Origin: an uncultured Alphaproteobacteria bacterium
GTDB lineage: Bacteria > Pseudomonadota > Alphaproteobacteria > Rhodobacterales > Rhodobacteraceae
Direction of reading: 5' to 3'
DNA length: 64,000 nucleotides
Assembly: GCA_902600895.1 (NCBI GenBank)
Contig: CACKLF010000005.1
Location: forward strand, 1 to 64,000
Of this stretch, positions 47,617 through 57,068 are shown piece by piece. The notes under the pieces were generated by a model that worked only from the letters and a program-made list of their open reading frames with translations, searched no databases and was not told the origin of the DNA. Both the position numbers and the translations under genes were made by a program. Each line of letters begins with the position of its first letter. The stretch's first letter is position 1.

Positions 47617-50541
47617 TTGACAAAAGATAATAAAATCAAATCCGGTGAAGACGACTCTTTCTTAGAACTTGGAAGTGTAGCTTTTATGGAAACTATGTTG
47701 GAAAAGTACCTCAATAAACCATCAAGTGTAGATAGCTCGTGGCAAAAGTATTTTAATTCAATTGATTTATTGGAAGAAAGAAACGAAAGAATTAGCCTTC
47801 AAAAACCTTCGTGGCATAGAAACGATTGGCCAATTAAAGTAACACAGAGCGGTATCCCTCAAACAAAAACTAATTTACCCCAGAAAATTACGAATGAAAT
47901 AACAAAATTCTCTAAAGAACCTTCTGCTTCCATTACAGAACAAAAAGTTACAGATAGCATCAGAGCTCTGATGTTAATCCGAGCATATCGCATCAGGGGC
48001 CATTTAGCTGCAGATCTTGACCCATTAAACATAAATTCTGGGTCTAACAGACCAGAATTAGACCCAAAGAACTTTGGCTTTACAAATGAGGACCTTGATC
48101 GCCCTATTTTTCTCGATGATGTACTTGGACTCAAGTTTGCAACGTTAAGAGAAATAATTGAAATTGTTAAGAGGACATATTGCGGTACTTTTGCATTACA
48201 ATATATGCATATATCAGATCCTGAACAATCTAGCTGGCTGAAGGAAAGGATAGAAGGCTTAGGTAAAGAGATTCAGTTCACGAAAGAAGGCAGGAAGGCC
48301 ATTTTGAATAAACTTGTTCAAGCAGAGGGTCTAGAGAAATTTCTTCACATAAAATATATGGGAACAAAGAGATTTGGTTTAGATGGTGGAGAGTCCTTGA
48401 TACCGGCAATGGAGCAAATTATCAAAAGAGGTGGAAATTTGGGTGTTAAAGAAATTGTCATCGGAATGCCTCATCGTGGAAGATTATCTGTGCTTGCAAA
48501 TGTTATGGAAAAACCTTTTAAAGCTATATTTAATGAGTTTCAGGGTGGCAGTTACAAGCCAGATGAAGTTGAGGGGTCTGGCGATGTAAAATATCATCTT
48601 GGCGCCTCTTCTGATAGAGAGTTTGATGGAAACAAAGTGCACCTATCATTGACAGCCAACCCAAGTCATCTTGAGGCTGTAAACCCAGTTGTATTGGGTA
48701 AAGTAAGAGCGAAGCAAGAGCAACTTAATGACAAATTGCGGACCGAAGTTCTTCCGATCCTCCTTCATGGAGACGCAGCATTTGCTGGGCAAGGGGTGGT
48801 AGCTGAATGCTTTGGTCTATCAGGCCTAAAAGGTCATAAAACCGGGGGAACAATACACATAATAATTAATAATCAAATCGGATTCACAACATCTCCAAGT
48901 AATTCGAGGTCTTCCCCCTATCCCACCGACATTTCATTAATGGTCGAAGCCCCCATTTTTCATGTTAATGGGGATGATCCAGAAGCAGTTGTTCATGCAG
49001 CCAAAGTTGCAACTGAATTCAGACAAAAATTCCGAAAAGACGTGGTGATAGACATTTTCTGTTATAGGCGCTTTGGACACAATGAAGGCGATGAACCCAT
49101 GTTTACTCAGCCTAACATGTACTCGAAAATAAAATCTCAACCCACTTCTTTAGAGAAATATACCAAAAGATTAATTGAAGATGGATTAATTCCTGAAGGA
49201 GAGATAGAAGATATGAAAGCCAGATTCCAGAATTTCCTAAATGACGAATTCCAAGCAAGTAAATCATATAGGCCGAATAAAGCTGATTGGCTTGACGGAA
49301 AATGGTCAGGTGTAAAAAGTAGGGAACAACTATATCAAAGAGGAAAAACATCTTTGACTGAGGCACAATACAAAGAGATAGGTGATGCTTTAACAAGAGT
49401 ACCCAAAGGTTTCAATATTCATAAAACAATATCTAGAATGCTAGATAATAAGCGGGTGGCAATAACCATGGGGGAGAATATTGATTGGGCGACTGCGGAA
49501 GCCTTTGCATTTGGCAGTTTATTAGTGGAAGGTTTTCCAGTCAGGCTTTCTGGGCAAGACTGCACCAGAGGGACATTTAGCCAGAGACATTGCGCATTTG
49601 TAGACCAAAAAACTGAGGAGCGATACTACCCACTCAATAACATAAGTGGTTCTCAGAGCGAGCTAGAGGTTATTGATTCCATGTTATCAGAGTACGCGGT
49701 GTTAGGTTATGAATATGGATACTCTCTGGCAGAACCAAATACTTTATGTCTTTGGGAGGCGCAATTTGGAGACTTCGCTAACGGGGCCCAGATAATGTTC
49801 GATCAGTTTATATCAAGTGGTGAAAGAAAATGGCTTCGAATGTCAGGCCTTACAGTGCTCCTTCCACATGGGTTTGAAGGTCAAGGCCCTGAGCACTCTT
49901 CAGCCAGACTTGAAAGATTTCTTCAAATGTCAGCTGAGGATAACTGGATAATTGCCAATTGCACCACGCCGGCAAATTACTTTCATATATTGAGAAGGCA
50001 ACTACATAGAAAGCTCCGAAAACCTTTAATTATCATGACGCCTAAATCTCTACTCAGACATAAGAAAGCTGTAAGTATAAAATCTGACTTTATCAATGGA
50101 TCAAGCTTTCACAGGGTACTATGGGATGATGGTTTTGGAGACAAAAATAAAGAACTGCTTGCAGACATTCTTATCGAAAGAGTTATTATTTGCTCTGGAA
50201 AGATTTATTTTGATATTCTTGAAAAACGCAATGCGGAGGAATTACTTGGAATTTACATACTTAGAATAGAGCAACTATATCCTTTTCCTGAAAAATCTTT
50301 TTGCAAGGAGCTGAAGCGTTTCCCAAATGCAAATTTTGTTTGGTGCCAAGAGGAACCAAAAAATCAAGGAGCATGGTCCTATATATCCACTCTAATTTTA
50401 GAACAATTGCTTAAATTAAAAATGAAAAATAAGAATTTGCAATATGCGGGACGATCTCCCTCTGCCTCACCAGCAACTGGATTGGCTCAGCAGCACAAAA
50501 AAGAACAAGAAGAGCTAATAAAAGCAGCTCTGGGCATTTAA
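47617..50541 (+). CDS. sucA: 2-oxoglutarate dehydrogenase E1 component
   Basis: The thiamine-diphosphate decarboxylase of the 2-oxoglutarate dehydrogenase complex, 974 residues. [32 protein letters not shown] and [18 protein letters not shown] lie in the ThDP-binding half. [17 protein letters not shown] and [19 protein letters not shown] lie in the pyrimidine and C-terminal parts. The predicted start is a TTG at 47617, preceded by GAGATGAG; the ATG at 47604 is out of frame and stops at once. sucB follows 10 bp after. Confidence 0.97.
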   Translation: MTKDNKIKSGEDDSFLELGSVAFMETMLEKYLNKPSSVDSSWQKYFNSIDLLEERNERISLQKPSWHRNDWPIKVTQSGIPQTKTNLPQKITNEITKFSKEPSASITEQKVTDSIRALMLIRAYRIRGHLAADLDPLNINSGSNRPELDPKNFGFTNEDLDRPIFLDDVLGLKFATLREIIEIVKRTYCGTFALQYMHISDPEQSSWLKERIEGLGKEIQFTKEGRKAILNKLVQAEGLEKFLHIKYMGTKRFGLDGGESLIPAMEQIIKRGGNLGVKEIVIGMPHRGRLSVLANVMEKPFKAIFNEFQGGSYKPDEVEGSGDVKYHLGASSDREFDGNKVHLSLTANPSHLEAVNPVVLGKVRAKQEQLNDKLRTEVLPILLHGDAAFAGQGVVAECFGLSGLKGHKTGGTIHIIINNQIGFTTSPSNSRSSPYPTDISLMVEAPIFHVNGDDPEAVVHAAKVATEFRQKFRKDVVIDIFCYRRFGHNEGDEPMFTQPNMYSKIKSQPTSLEKYTKRLIEDGLIPEGEIEDMKARFQNFLNDEFQASKSYRPNKADWLDGKWSGVKSREQLYQRGKTSLTEAQYKEIGDALTRVPKGFNIHKTISRMLDNKRVAITMGENIDWATAEAFAFGSLLVEGFPVRLSGQDCTRGTFSQRHCAFVDQKTEERYYPLNNISGSQSELEVIDSMLSEYAVLGYEYGYSLAEPNTLCLWEAQFGDFANGAQIMFDQFISSGERKWLRMSGLTVLLPHGFEGQGPEHSSARLERFLQMSAEDNWIIANCTTPANYFHILRRQLHRKLRKPLIIMTPKSLLRHKKAVSIKSDFINGSSFHRVLWDDGFGDKNKELLADILIERVIICSGKIYFDILEKRNAEELLGIYILRIEQLYPFPEKSFCKELKRFPNANFVWCQEEPKNQGAWSYISTLILEQLLKLKMKNKNLQYAGRSPSASPATGLAQQHKKEQEELIKAALGI

Positions 50542-50551
50542 AGGAGAACTT

Positions 50552-51766
50552 ATGATTGATATTATAGTACCAACTCTTGGTGAAAGCGTAACAGAAGCGA
50601 CTGTTGCAACCTGGTTCAAAAAAAAGGGGGACTACGTTGAAGTTGATGAAATGATATGTGAATTAGAAACTGATAAAGTCGCGATTGAAGTTCCAAGTAC
50701 AGTATCTGGTGTTCTTTTCGAAATAGTAGCTCAAGAAGGTTCCATAGTTGCACTAGATGGGGTATTAGCAAAAATTTCCAAAGAAGAAGCCACTAAAACT
50801 AGTAATAAAGTTACTGATAAAAAAGAGGTAAATATCAATATATCTGGTAAAAAAATAACTGATATTGAACATTCCCCTTCTGCAAAAAAGATGATGGTGG
50901 AAAATAATATAAGTTCTGAAGACATAAATGGATCAGGCAAAGAGGGAAGAATTCTAAAGGAAGACGTTACAAACTTTTTAGATAATACGAAGGTTTTAAC
51001 GCCCCGCAATCAAAATGACCTCAAGAGTTCTACGTCGACAATTCAACCTGAAATGAAACCCTCAGAAAATTTAGAAGAAGTTAAGAGAATGTCCCGCCTT
51101 AGACAAACTATAGCAGAAAGGTTAAAAGATGCCCAAAATACTGCTGCAATTTTAACTACCTACAACGAGGTAGACATGACAGAAATACTAAATATCCGAA
51201 AAACTTTTGGGCAGGACTTTGAGATTAAACACTCTGTAAAGCTGGGTTTTATGTCATTTTTCATTAAAGCTTGCTGCCATGCGCTGCTTGAAGTTCCAGA
51301 GGTCAATGCCGAAATACGAGGCTTAGATGTGGTTTATAAAAAATTTGTAAATATGGGTGTTGCTGTAGGTACAGAAAATGGTTTGGTTGTACCAGTGATT
51401 AAAAATGCAGACCAACTTAATTTTGCAAATTTAGAAACTAAATTAAACGAACTAGGCAGACGGGCTAGAAATGGTGAGCTTACTATCCCCGAAATGAGTG
51501 GTGGTACATTTACAATATCAAATGGTGGAATTTATGGATCACTAATGTCATCACCCATACTTAATCCACCACAATCTGGAATTTTGGGAATGCACAAAAT
51601 ACAGGACAGACCGATTGCACTTGCAGGTAACGTGGTGGTCAGACCCATGATGTATGTTGCCTTAAGTTATGATCATAGAATTGTGGATGGTAAAGGAGCT
51701 GTGACTTTTTTAGTGAGAGTAAAAGATGCTTTAGAGGATCCTAGGCGTTTGCTAATAGATCTTTAA
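50552..51766 (+). CDS. sucB: 2-oxoglutarate dehydrogenase E2, dihydrolipoyl succinyltransferase
   Basis: A 404-residue core enzyme of the complex. The N-terminal lipoyl domain has the lipoylated Lys42 in [14 protein letters not shown] Lys/Ser-rich linker leads to the peripheral-subunit-binding domain ([20 protein letters not shown]). The catalytic acyltransferase domain ends with [16 protein letters not shown], with His375 and Asp379. [20 protein letters not shown] is typical of succinyl rather than acetyl transferases. AAGGAG precedes the ATG. Confidence 0.97.
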   Translation: MIDIIVPTLGESVTEATVATWFKKKGDYVEVDEMICELETDKVAIEVPSTVSGVLFEIVAQEGSIVALDGVLAKISKEEATKTSNKVTDKKEVNINISGKKITDIEHSPSAKKMMVENNISSEDINGSGKEGRILKEDVTNFLDNTKVLTPRNQNDLKSSTSTIQPEMKPSENLEEVKRMSRLRQTIAERLKDAQNTAAILTTYNEVDMTEILNIRKTFGQDFEIKHSVKLGFMSFFIKACCHALLEVPEVNAEIRGLDVVYKKFVNMGVAVGTENGLVVPVIKNADQLNFANLETKLNELGRRARNGELTIPEMSGGTFTISNGGIYGSLMSSPILNPPQSGILGMHKIQDRPIALAGNVVVRPMMYVALSYDHRIVDGKGAVTFLVRVKDALEDPRRLLIDL

Positions 51767-51786
51767 ATTTAAAATGGAAAAAATTT

Positions 51787-53175
51787 ATGTCTGAATACGA
51801 TGTTATAGTGATTGGGAGTGGACCAGGCGGTTACGTAGCAGCCATTAAATCTGCACAGTTAGGGTTAAAAGTAGCTTGTATTGAATCAAGATCTTCCTTA
51901 GGAGGGACATGTCTTAATGTAGGCTGCATACCTTCAAAAGCCTTACTATATTCTTCTGAAAAGTATTCTGAAAGTATTAACAAATTTTCCAAAATGGGAA
52001 TACATATACCCAAACCATCTTTTGATTGGTCAAAGATGTTAGACTACAAACAGTCAATGATAGATCAAAACACGAAAGGTATTTCGTATTTATTTAAAAA
52101 AAATAATATTGATTGCATTATAGGAACGGGAAAAATAAAGAACAAAAATGAAGTGCAAGTAAACGACCAGTCCCTAAAAACAAAAAATATCATAATTGCC
52201 ACTGGCTCTGAACCGTCAGCTCTTGGTAAAATCAAATTTGATGAAAAAAGAATTGTAAGCTCAACTGGTATTTTAGAATTAGAAAAGGTTCCCAAAAAAC
52301 TTACAATAGTAGGTGCTGGAGTAATTGGCATCGAAATGGGATCCGTTTTTTCCCGTTTAGGATCAGAGGTCACAATAATCGAATATCTTAATCAGATCGT
52401 ACCTGGTTTTGACTTAGAAATATCAAAATCTTTTCAGAAAATTTTAAAAAGACAAGGCCTTAAATTTATCCTTGGGGCTTCTGTCCATAACGTAAACAAG
52501 GTTAAAAATGGACTTTCATTAACGTACCAAGAAAATAATAATGACGTTGAAAAAAGTATACACAGTTGCATCACTCTAATTTCAACTGGTAGAAAAGCTT
52601 ACACGCAAGGATTAGGACTCAATGAGGTTTCAATAAGAATGTCAGATAATGGTAAAATTAAAATAAATGAAAATTGGCAAACAAACATTGAAAATGTATT
52701 CGCAATTGGTGATGTTGTAGATGGACCTATGCTAGCTCACAAAGCTGAAGACGAGGGAATAGCTGTGGCTGAGATAATTGCAGGTCAAGCTGGACATGTT
52801 AACTATAATCTTATTCCTAGTGTAATTTATTCATCTCCCGAAGTTGCTTGCGTGGGAAAAACAGAAGAAAATTTAAAAGAAGAAAAAATAGATTATAAAA
52901 TAGGAAAATTTTCATTCCTTGGAAATGGAAGAGCAAAAACTAGTTTTGCGTCGGATGGTTTAGTAAAAATATTAAGTCATAAAACAACAGATCGCATCTT
53001 AGGCGCCCATATAATTGGACCATCAGCAGGCGACTTAATTCATGAAATTTGTTTGGCAATGGAATTTGGAGCAAGCGCCGAAGATATAGCTAGAACATGT
53101 CATGCACATCCTACCTATTCCGAAGCGATCAGAGAAGCAGCCTTAGCATGTGGTGACGGTCCAATACACTCCTAA
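51787..53175 (+). CDS. lpd: Dihydrolipoyl dehydrogenase (E3)
   Basis: Reoxidises lipoyl groups with NAD. The 462 residues contain the FAD-binding VIVIGSGPGGYVAAIKSAQLG (in part), the redox-active disulfide C42/C47 in GGTCLNVGCIPSKALL, the NAD-binding VGAGVIGIEMGSVFSRLG, and the catalytic His441/Glu446 in HAHPTYSEA. It ends the mdh-suc run. Its stop overlaps the end of the convergent GntR gene by 4 bp. Confidence 0.97.
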   Translation: MSEYDVIVIGSGPGGYVAAIKSAQLGLKVACIESRSSLGGTCLNVGCIPSKALLYSSEKYSESINKFSKMGIHIPKPSFDWSKMLDYKQSMIDQNTKGISYLFKKNNIDCIIGTGKIKNKNEVQVNDQSLKTKNIIIATGSEPSALGKIKFDEKRIVSSTGILELEKVPKKLTIVGAGVIGIEMGSVFSRLGSEVTIIEYLNQIVPGFDLEISKSFQKILKRQGLKFILGASVHNVNKVKNGLSLTYQENNNDVEKSIHSCITLISTGRKAYTQGLGLNEVSIRMSDNGKIKINENWQTNIENVFAIGDVVDGPMLAHKAEDEGIAVAEIIAGQAGHVNYNLIPSVIYSSPEVACVGKTEENLKEEKIDYKIGKFSFLGNGRAKTSFASDGLVKILSHKTTDRILGAHIIGPSAGDLIHEICLAMEFGASAEDIARTCHAHPTYSEAIREAALACGDGPIHS

Positions 53176-53819
53176 AATAAAAGAAATAAGTTTTCACATA
53201 TAGATACATCTTTATCAATAAGTATACTTAAGTCTTCTGAGTCCTTTTTTTTGAGAGCTTTGAGTATATAATCGTGTTCATTTTTATCTAGCAAGTTCCA
53301 ATTTTCTGAAAGGCCAAACCTAATTGTGGGACTTAGCTGCAGCCACACTGTCTCGAGAATTGATAGCATGACTGGGGATTGAGCTCTGAGGTATAAGGTT
53401 CTATGAAATTCCATGTTTGCACCAATATATAAGCTAGCTTCGCGTGATTTGGCAAAAAATTCCATTTTCCCATTTATTAATTCTAACCTATCAATAAGCG
53501 CTTTATGAGCTCGTGGCATTGCTTTAACTGCTAGCTCAGTTTCAATAATTTTTCGAAGCCGTATTAATTCATTAAACTTATCTGAATTTAGAGTTGGTAT
53601 CGATATTCTACCAGACACAGATAACTTAAGTGCACCCTCTGACCACAACCTACGAACTGACTCCCGTACAGGCATCACACTAGTAGAAAATTCAGATGCT
53701 AAACCCCTCAAAGTCAAGACATCACCCGGTCGTAAAAATCCATATAGAATATTGTCGCGAAGTTTCTTATAAACTTCATCATGTACAAGAGAATTACTAT
53801 CTTTTTTTCTTACTATCAT
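53172..53819 (-). CDS. GntR-family transcriptional regulator with FCD ligand domain
   Basis: A 215-residue regulator. The N-terminal winged helix-turn-helix has the recognition region SVMPVRESVRRLWSEGAL (about residues 47-64). The C-terminal all-helical FCD domain has EFHRTLYLRAQSPVMLSIL and NEHDYILKALKKKD, whose His residues are likely metal or ligand contacts. FCD regulators usually sense small organic acids (for example PdhR-pyruvate, LldR-lactate, GlcC-glycolate). It is convergent with lpd. A TGTGATCACA palindrome lies 10 bp before its ATG, and two versions lie before sucC, so it probably regulates itself and the suc operon. Confidence 0.88.
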   Translation of the reverse strand: MIVRKKDSNSLVHDEVYKKLRDNILYGFLRPGDVLTLRGLASEFSTSVMPVRESVRRLWSEGALKLSVSGRISIPTLNSDKFNELIRLRKIIETELAVKAMPRAHKALIDRLELINGKMEFFAKSREASLYIGANMEFHRTLYLRAQSPVMLSILETVWLQLSPTIRFGLSENWNLLDKNEHDYILKALKKKDSEDLSILIDKDVSICENLFLLF

Positions 53820-53829
53820 GAATTTTATA

Positions 53830-53839
53830 TGTGATCACA
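53830..53839. promoter_or_regulatory. TGTGATCACA palindrome before the GntR gene (autoregulatory operator)
   Basis: A 10-bp perfect palindrome, ending 11 bases upstream of the gntR ATG and overlapping or adjoining a possible -10 (TATAAA at 53829-53824 on the minus strand). The core is identical to the operator pair at 45387-45421. A T/A tract follows on the far side. Confidence 0.65.
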
Positions 53840-53878
53840 AAAAAAAATTAAACAACCTTAACGTAAGTCATTTCTAAA

Positions 53879-54568
53879 TTAAACAAATTTATAGAGAAAA
53901 AGGTTTCCACCCTTACATCGTATCCAATTTCTCATAATCTTATAATCCTTACATAAAAGGCATACTGTTTTCCAAAAGGTTTTACCGTGATTCATATGTA
54001 ATAAATGAGCAGCTTCATGAGCTAAAACGTAATTTAATACCTCTTCTGGTGCCATTATCAATCTCCAAGATATCATTATCGATCTATCGTGTGTGCACGA
54101 GCCCCATCGGGACCTGGTATCTTTAAATTTTATGCCCTTATAGTTCTTTCCTAGAAAATTTGAGTGAGCATCAAGCATAGGCACCGCCACTTTCCCTACC
54201 TCCTTTATAAAAAAATTCATTATTTGGATGCCTGCCGGTCCATTATCTAATGGTACAAAAATTTTCTGGCCGACAATTGAACATGTATCTAAGGATTTGT
54301 TACCCCAACAGATTTTGAAAAACTTGCCCTTAAAAGGAATTTTAAGACCTACTTCCACCTTTTTGACAGAATCTATTAGGTTCTTCTTCTCAAGAAGCCA
54401 ATGCTCATTTTTTTTTACAAATTCTTTTACTATTGTATCAGAAATATCTTCTGGGCAGGAAAGAAGAATTTTATCTGGAGGGGAGAACCTCATAGTAATT
54501 TTCTTACTAAGTTTAGAGTTCCGAACCGCAATCTTTATATTTTTTGGTCCATTAATTATTGATGGCAT
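53879..54568 (-). CDS. YgjP/SprT-like zinc metallopeptidase (DUF45)
   Basis: A 229-residue protein. The C-terminal catalytic core is NYVLAHEAAHLLHMNHGKTF, with the HExxH-type zinc motif written as HEAAH and the third ligand expected in NHGKTFW. RSRWGSCTHDRSIMISWRLI is the conserved segment before it. Members are called M48-like or YgjP-like; substrates are unknown. It lies 59 bp upstream of gntR on the same strand and diverges from the TIGR02300 gene. Confidence 0.87.
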   Translation of the reverse strand: MPSIINGPKNIKIAVRNSKLSKKITMRFSPPDKILLSCPEDISDTIVKEFVKKNEHWLLEKKNLIDSVKKVEVGLKIPFKGKFFKICWGNKSLDTCSIVGQKIFVPLDNGPAGIQIMNFFIKEVGKVAVPMLDAHSNFLGKNYKGIKFKDTRSRWGSCTHDRSIMISWRLIMAPEEVLNYVLAHEAAHLLHMNHGKTFWKTVCLLCKDYKIMRNWIRCKGGNLFLYKFV

Positions 54569-54735
54569 TTTTTAACCCTTGGCTCTCTGAAATAAGATCA
54601 AAAAAAAGATATTATCGCAGAGAAAATATTTAACAAAACATTAAATATGAATTTTTTTCGTAAATTCTTTGACAAAAGCACCAAAAATATGGCACTTGGC
54701 ATTATAAATTTTATTAATTCAATGTGTGGAAAAAA

Positions 54736-55086
54736 ATGCGAAAAGAAGAGTGGGGTGAAAAGCGCCTTTGCCTATGCAAGAAAATCAAGTTTTATGATTT
54801 AAACACGAACCCTATGACTTGTCCTGAGTGTGGAGACACCTTTACTCTTGATCAATTACTTGGCAATAAGACGAAGATCTCGAAGGACCCTTCACAAGCA
54901 AGTAAAGGTAAAGAGGAATTAAAAGAAGCAATTGTTGATGATATTGATGCAGATGGGCTTCTCTTGGATGAAGAAAATGACTCCATGTCGGACGAGCTGG
55001 ACGAAACTTTACTTGAAGAAGAAGATGATGAAACTGTAAGCTTTGAGGAAATTACAGATGTGTCAACACCAGATGACGATTCATAG
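54736..55086 (+). CDS. TIGR02300-family protein (FYDLN acid domain)
   Basis: A 116-residue alphaproteobacterial protein of unknown function. The N-terminal EEWGEKRLCLCKKIKFYDLN and the following MTCPECGDTF match the family, with the invariant FYDLN; the rest is a very acidic tail (EEDDETVSFEE). The first metal-type pair is CxC instead of CxxC, while the second is CPEC. I start at the ATG at 54736; a GTG at 54724 is possible. The tRNA-Ala gene lies 19 bp downstream, a pairing seen in other alphaproteobacteria. Confidence 0.85.
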   Translation: MRKEEWGEKRLCLCKKIKFYDLNTNPMTCPECGDTFTLDQLLGNKTKISKDPSQASKGKEELKEAIVDDIDADGLLLDEENDSMSDELDETLLEEEDDETVSFEEITDVSTPDDDS

Positions 55087-55105
55087 TTTTTGAGTACTAA
55101 GATTA

Positions 55106-55181
<76 letters not shown>

Positions 55182-55220
55182 ACAACCTATTATATTAAAA
55201 ATTGACGAATTTAAGCTATT

Positions 55221-55787
55221 ATGACCAGAGTGATACTACTCACTATTCTCTCTTTAAGTATAATGTTTCCAGGAAAAGGGGTAAGCCAAAGTATCAGTAT
55301 CGATGACCTGATTATTCGTAATAACCTTTTCTACAAAAAATTTACAGATATACCTTATAGTGGCAAAGTATCTGGAATACAAAATGGGAGGCTTGTTGTT
55401 GGAGAGAGGCAGGGTATGTGGACTTTCTACTATAAAAGTGGGCAGCTTGAAAAGAAAGGCTCATATAATTTCGGAATAAAAAAGGGCTTTTGGGAAATTT
55501 ACTGGCTCAGCGGCCAAATCTTTCGACAAGGCAACTATGTAAATGGTAAAAAGGAAGGCCTGTGGCTGGATTATCATGAAAATGGTCAGTTATGGGATAT
55601 TGGAAGCTATAAGCTTGGAAATAAAAATGGCTCTTGGAAGACTTACTGGGATCATGGAGGTCTATATAGCAAAGGTGAATTTAAATTGGGTAAAGCAGAA
55701 GGCTTTTGGACATATTTCAAAACAGATGGGACACTAGATCATCTATTTACAGGGAAATATAGTGAGGGGAAAAAAATATCAAATTGA
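55221..55787 (+). CDS. Secreted MORN_2/YwqK-like repeat protein
   Basis: A 188-residue protein with a signal peptide (VILLTILSLSIMFPGKGVSQ). The body has five tandem repeats of 24 residues with the pattern GxWxxYxxxGxLxxxGxYxxGKxx (first unit GMWTFYYKSGQLEKKGSYNF), starting near residue 63. The fifth copy is 25 residues and slightly degenerate. Such repeats occur in proteins annotated as YwqK-family antitoxins, but no toxin gene is adjacent and the signal peptide argues for an envelope role. The ATG at 55221 follows tRNA-Ala by 39 bp. Function unknown. Confidence 0.78.
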   Translation: MTRVILLTILSLSIMFPGKGVSQSISIDDLIIRNNLFYKKFTDIPYSGKVSGIQNGRLVVGERQGMWTFYYKSGQLEKKGSYNFGIKKGFWEIYWLSGQIFRQGNYVNGKKEGLWLDYHENGQLWDIGSYKLGNKNGSWKTYWDHGGLYSKGEFKLGKAEGFWTYFKTDGTLDHLFTGKYSEGKKISN

Positions 55788-55895
55788 AAAATTTAAGTTT
55801 TTAATCATTTTCTCATACTAAATAATTAATTAGATAAAAATACAAAGAAGACGAAGCTAAGTTAATATATTTTCATAAACTGAAAATAGAGGTAA

Positions 55896-55976
55896 ATGAT
55901 GAAGTGTATTATGCTGTTCAGAGCTATTTTTTTGTATTCTTTTTTGATTTTTATGCAAATTTATATAGTTCCATAA
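55896..55976 (+). CDS. Possible 26-residue hydrophobic micro-protein
   Basis: An ATG preceded by GAGGTAA opens a frame reading MMKCIMLFRAIFLYSFLIFM and ending QIYIVP before TAA. It would form a single transmembrane helix. It lies in the 271-bp gap between the MORN-repeat gene and the Ldh-family gene, which otherwise holds only AT-rich sequence. AT-rich DNA gives hydrophobic frames by chance, so this is tentative. Confidence 0.3.
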   Translation: MMKCIMLFRAIFLYSFLIFMQIYIVP

Positions 55977-56058
55977 TGTGTTTGATTAAATAAAACTATT
56001 GGAGATAATAGAGGTATGCTTTGTAAAAATTTAAACTGTACTTTAATAGGGCTCTAGT

Positions 56059-57057
56059 ATGACATTAATTAGTTTAGATCTCAATGAAATCTATAAACTT
56101 GCCTATGACGCTATGAAATCTAATGGCTGTGATGAGGCAAATGCAAAGGCTTTAGCACAAATAATCTATTCAGCAGAGAGGGATGGTTCTCACTCGCACG
56201 GCCTATTTAGGGTTCCAGGTTATGTAAAAGCTCTTCGCAGTGGAAAAGTAAACGGAAAAGCTAAACCTATTGTGGAAAGCTTAACATCCTCTGTAATTAG
56301 AGTGAAGGGTGGAAATTGCTTTGCTCCTTTGGCACAAAAAATTGGTCTAAAAAAACTAGTTGCAGTTACTAGTGAGCTTGGAATAGGCTTACTCTCCCTA
56401 ACTGAAATCCATCACTTTGCGGCACTATGGCCTGAAGTTGAGTACCTTGCTGAGAATAAATTGGTAGGTATTGCTTGCACAGCATATATGCCGTCGGTAG
56501 CACCTGCAGGAGGAAAAAAGCCTTTCTTTGGGACGAACCCAATTGCTTTTTCTTACCCAATACCTGGTGAAGATCCTATAGTTTATGATATGGCCACCGC
56601 TGCCATGGCCCAAGGAGAAGTTCAATTAGCTGCAAGAGATGGGAAAAGAGTGCCAGCCGGCACCGGATTAGACATTAATGGAGAGCTAACAGATGATCCA
56701 AAAAAAATATTAAAGGGAGTACTTTTGCCATTTGGAGGTTACAAAGGCTCTGCCATAGCATTAATGGTTGAGTTATTAGCTGCAGGAGTTACTGGTGAGC
56801 AGTTTAGCTATGAGGCAAAAGAAAACGATAATGGAGATGGTGGCCCACCTCAAGGGGGACAACTCATTATTGCCATTTCGCCAAAATTAATTGCTGGAAA
56901 AAATTGGGTTAAACATAGCAAAGATTTTGTTGCTCGCTTGTCAGCAATAGATGGAGTACGTGTTCCTGGAAAACGACGGCACCAGAATAGATTGAATAAT
57001 GGACCAAGAAAGATAAATGCCGATTTGATAGAAACCATAAAAAGCCTTCTGGTTTAA
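56059..57057 (+). CDS. Ldh-family NAD(P)H-dependent oxidoreductase (DpkA-like)
   Basis: A 332-residue member of the malate/L-lactate/delta1-piperideine-2-carboxylate reductase family. The active-site His is in DGSHSHGLFRVPGYV (about residues 36-50), and the dinucleotide-binding region includes GKKPFFGTNPIAFSYP and VYDMATAAMAQGEV. The late GGYKGSAIALMVELLAAGVTG is conserved. The absence of a typical L-lactate or ureidoglycolate context and the EVQLAARDGK segment fit the piperideine/pyrroline-2-carboxylate reductase branch, involved in cyclic imino-acid or hydroxyproline catabolism. The exact substrate is not certain. Confidence 0.8.
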   Translation: MTLISLDLNEIYKLAYDAMKSNGCDEANAKALAQIIYSAERDGSHSHGLFRVPGYVKALRSGKVNGKAKPIVESLTSSVIRVKGGNCFAPLAQKIGLKKLVAVTSELGIGLLSLTEIHHFAALWPEVEYLAENKLVGIACTAYMPSVAPAGGKKPFFGTNPIAFSYPIPGEDPIVYDMATAAMAQGEVQLAARDGKRVPAGTGLDINGELTDDPKKILKGVLLPFGGYKGSAIALMVELLAAGVTGEQFSYEAKENDNGDGGPPQGGQLIIAISPKLIAGKNWVKHSKDFVARLSAIDGVRVPGKRRHQNRLNNGPRKINADLIETIKSLLV

Positions 57058-57068
57058 GAATGTAATTT

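Noticed and set aside
54660-54710. A sigma-54-like GG/GC promoter before the TIGR02300 gene (TGGCACTTGGC)
   Set aside because: The spacing between GG and GC is wrong for sigma-54, and the TTGACA at 54669 has no -10 at 16-18 bases.
55221-55787. MORN-repeat gene as part of a toxin-antitoxin pair
   Set aside because: No toxin gene or second small gene adjoins it, and it has a signal peptide.
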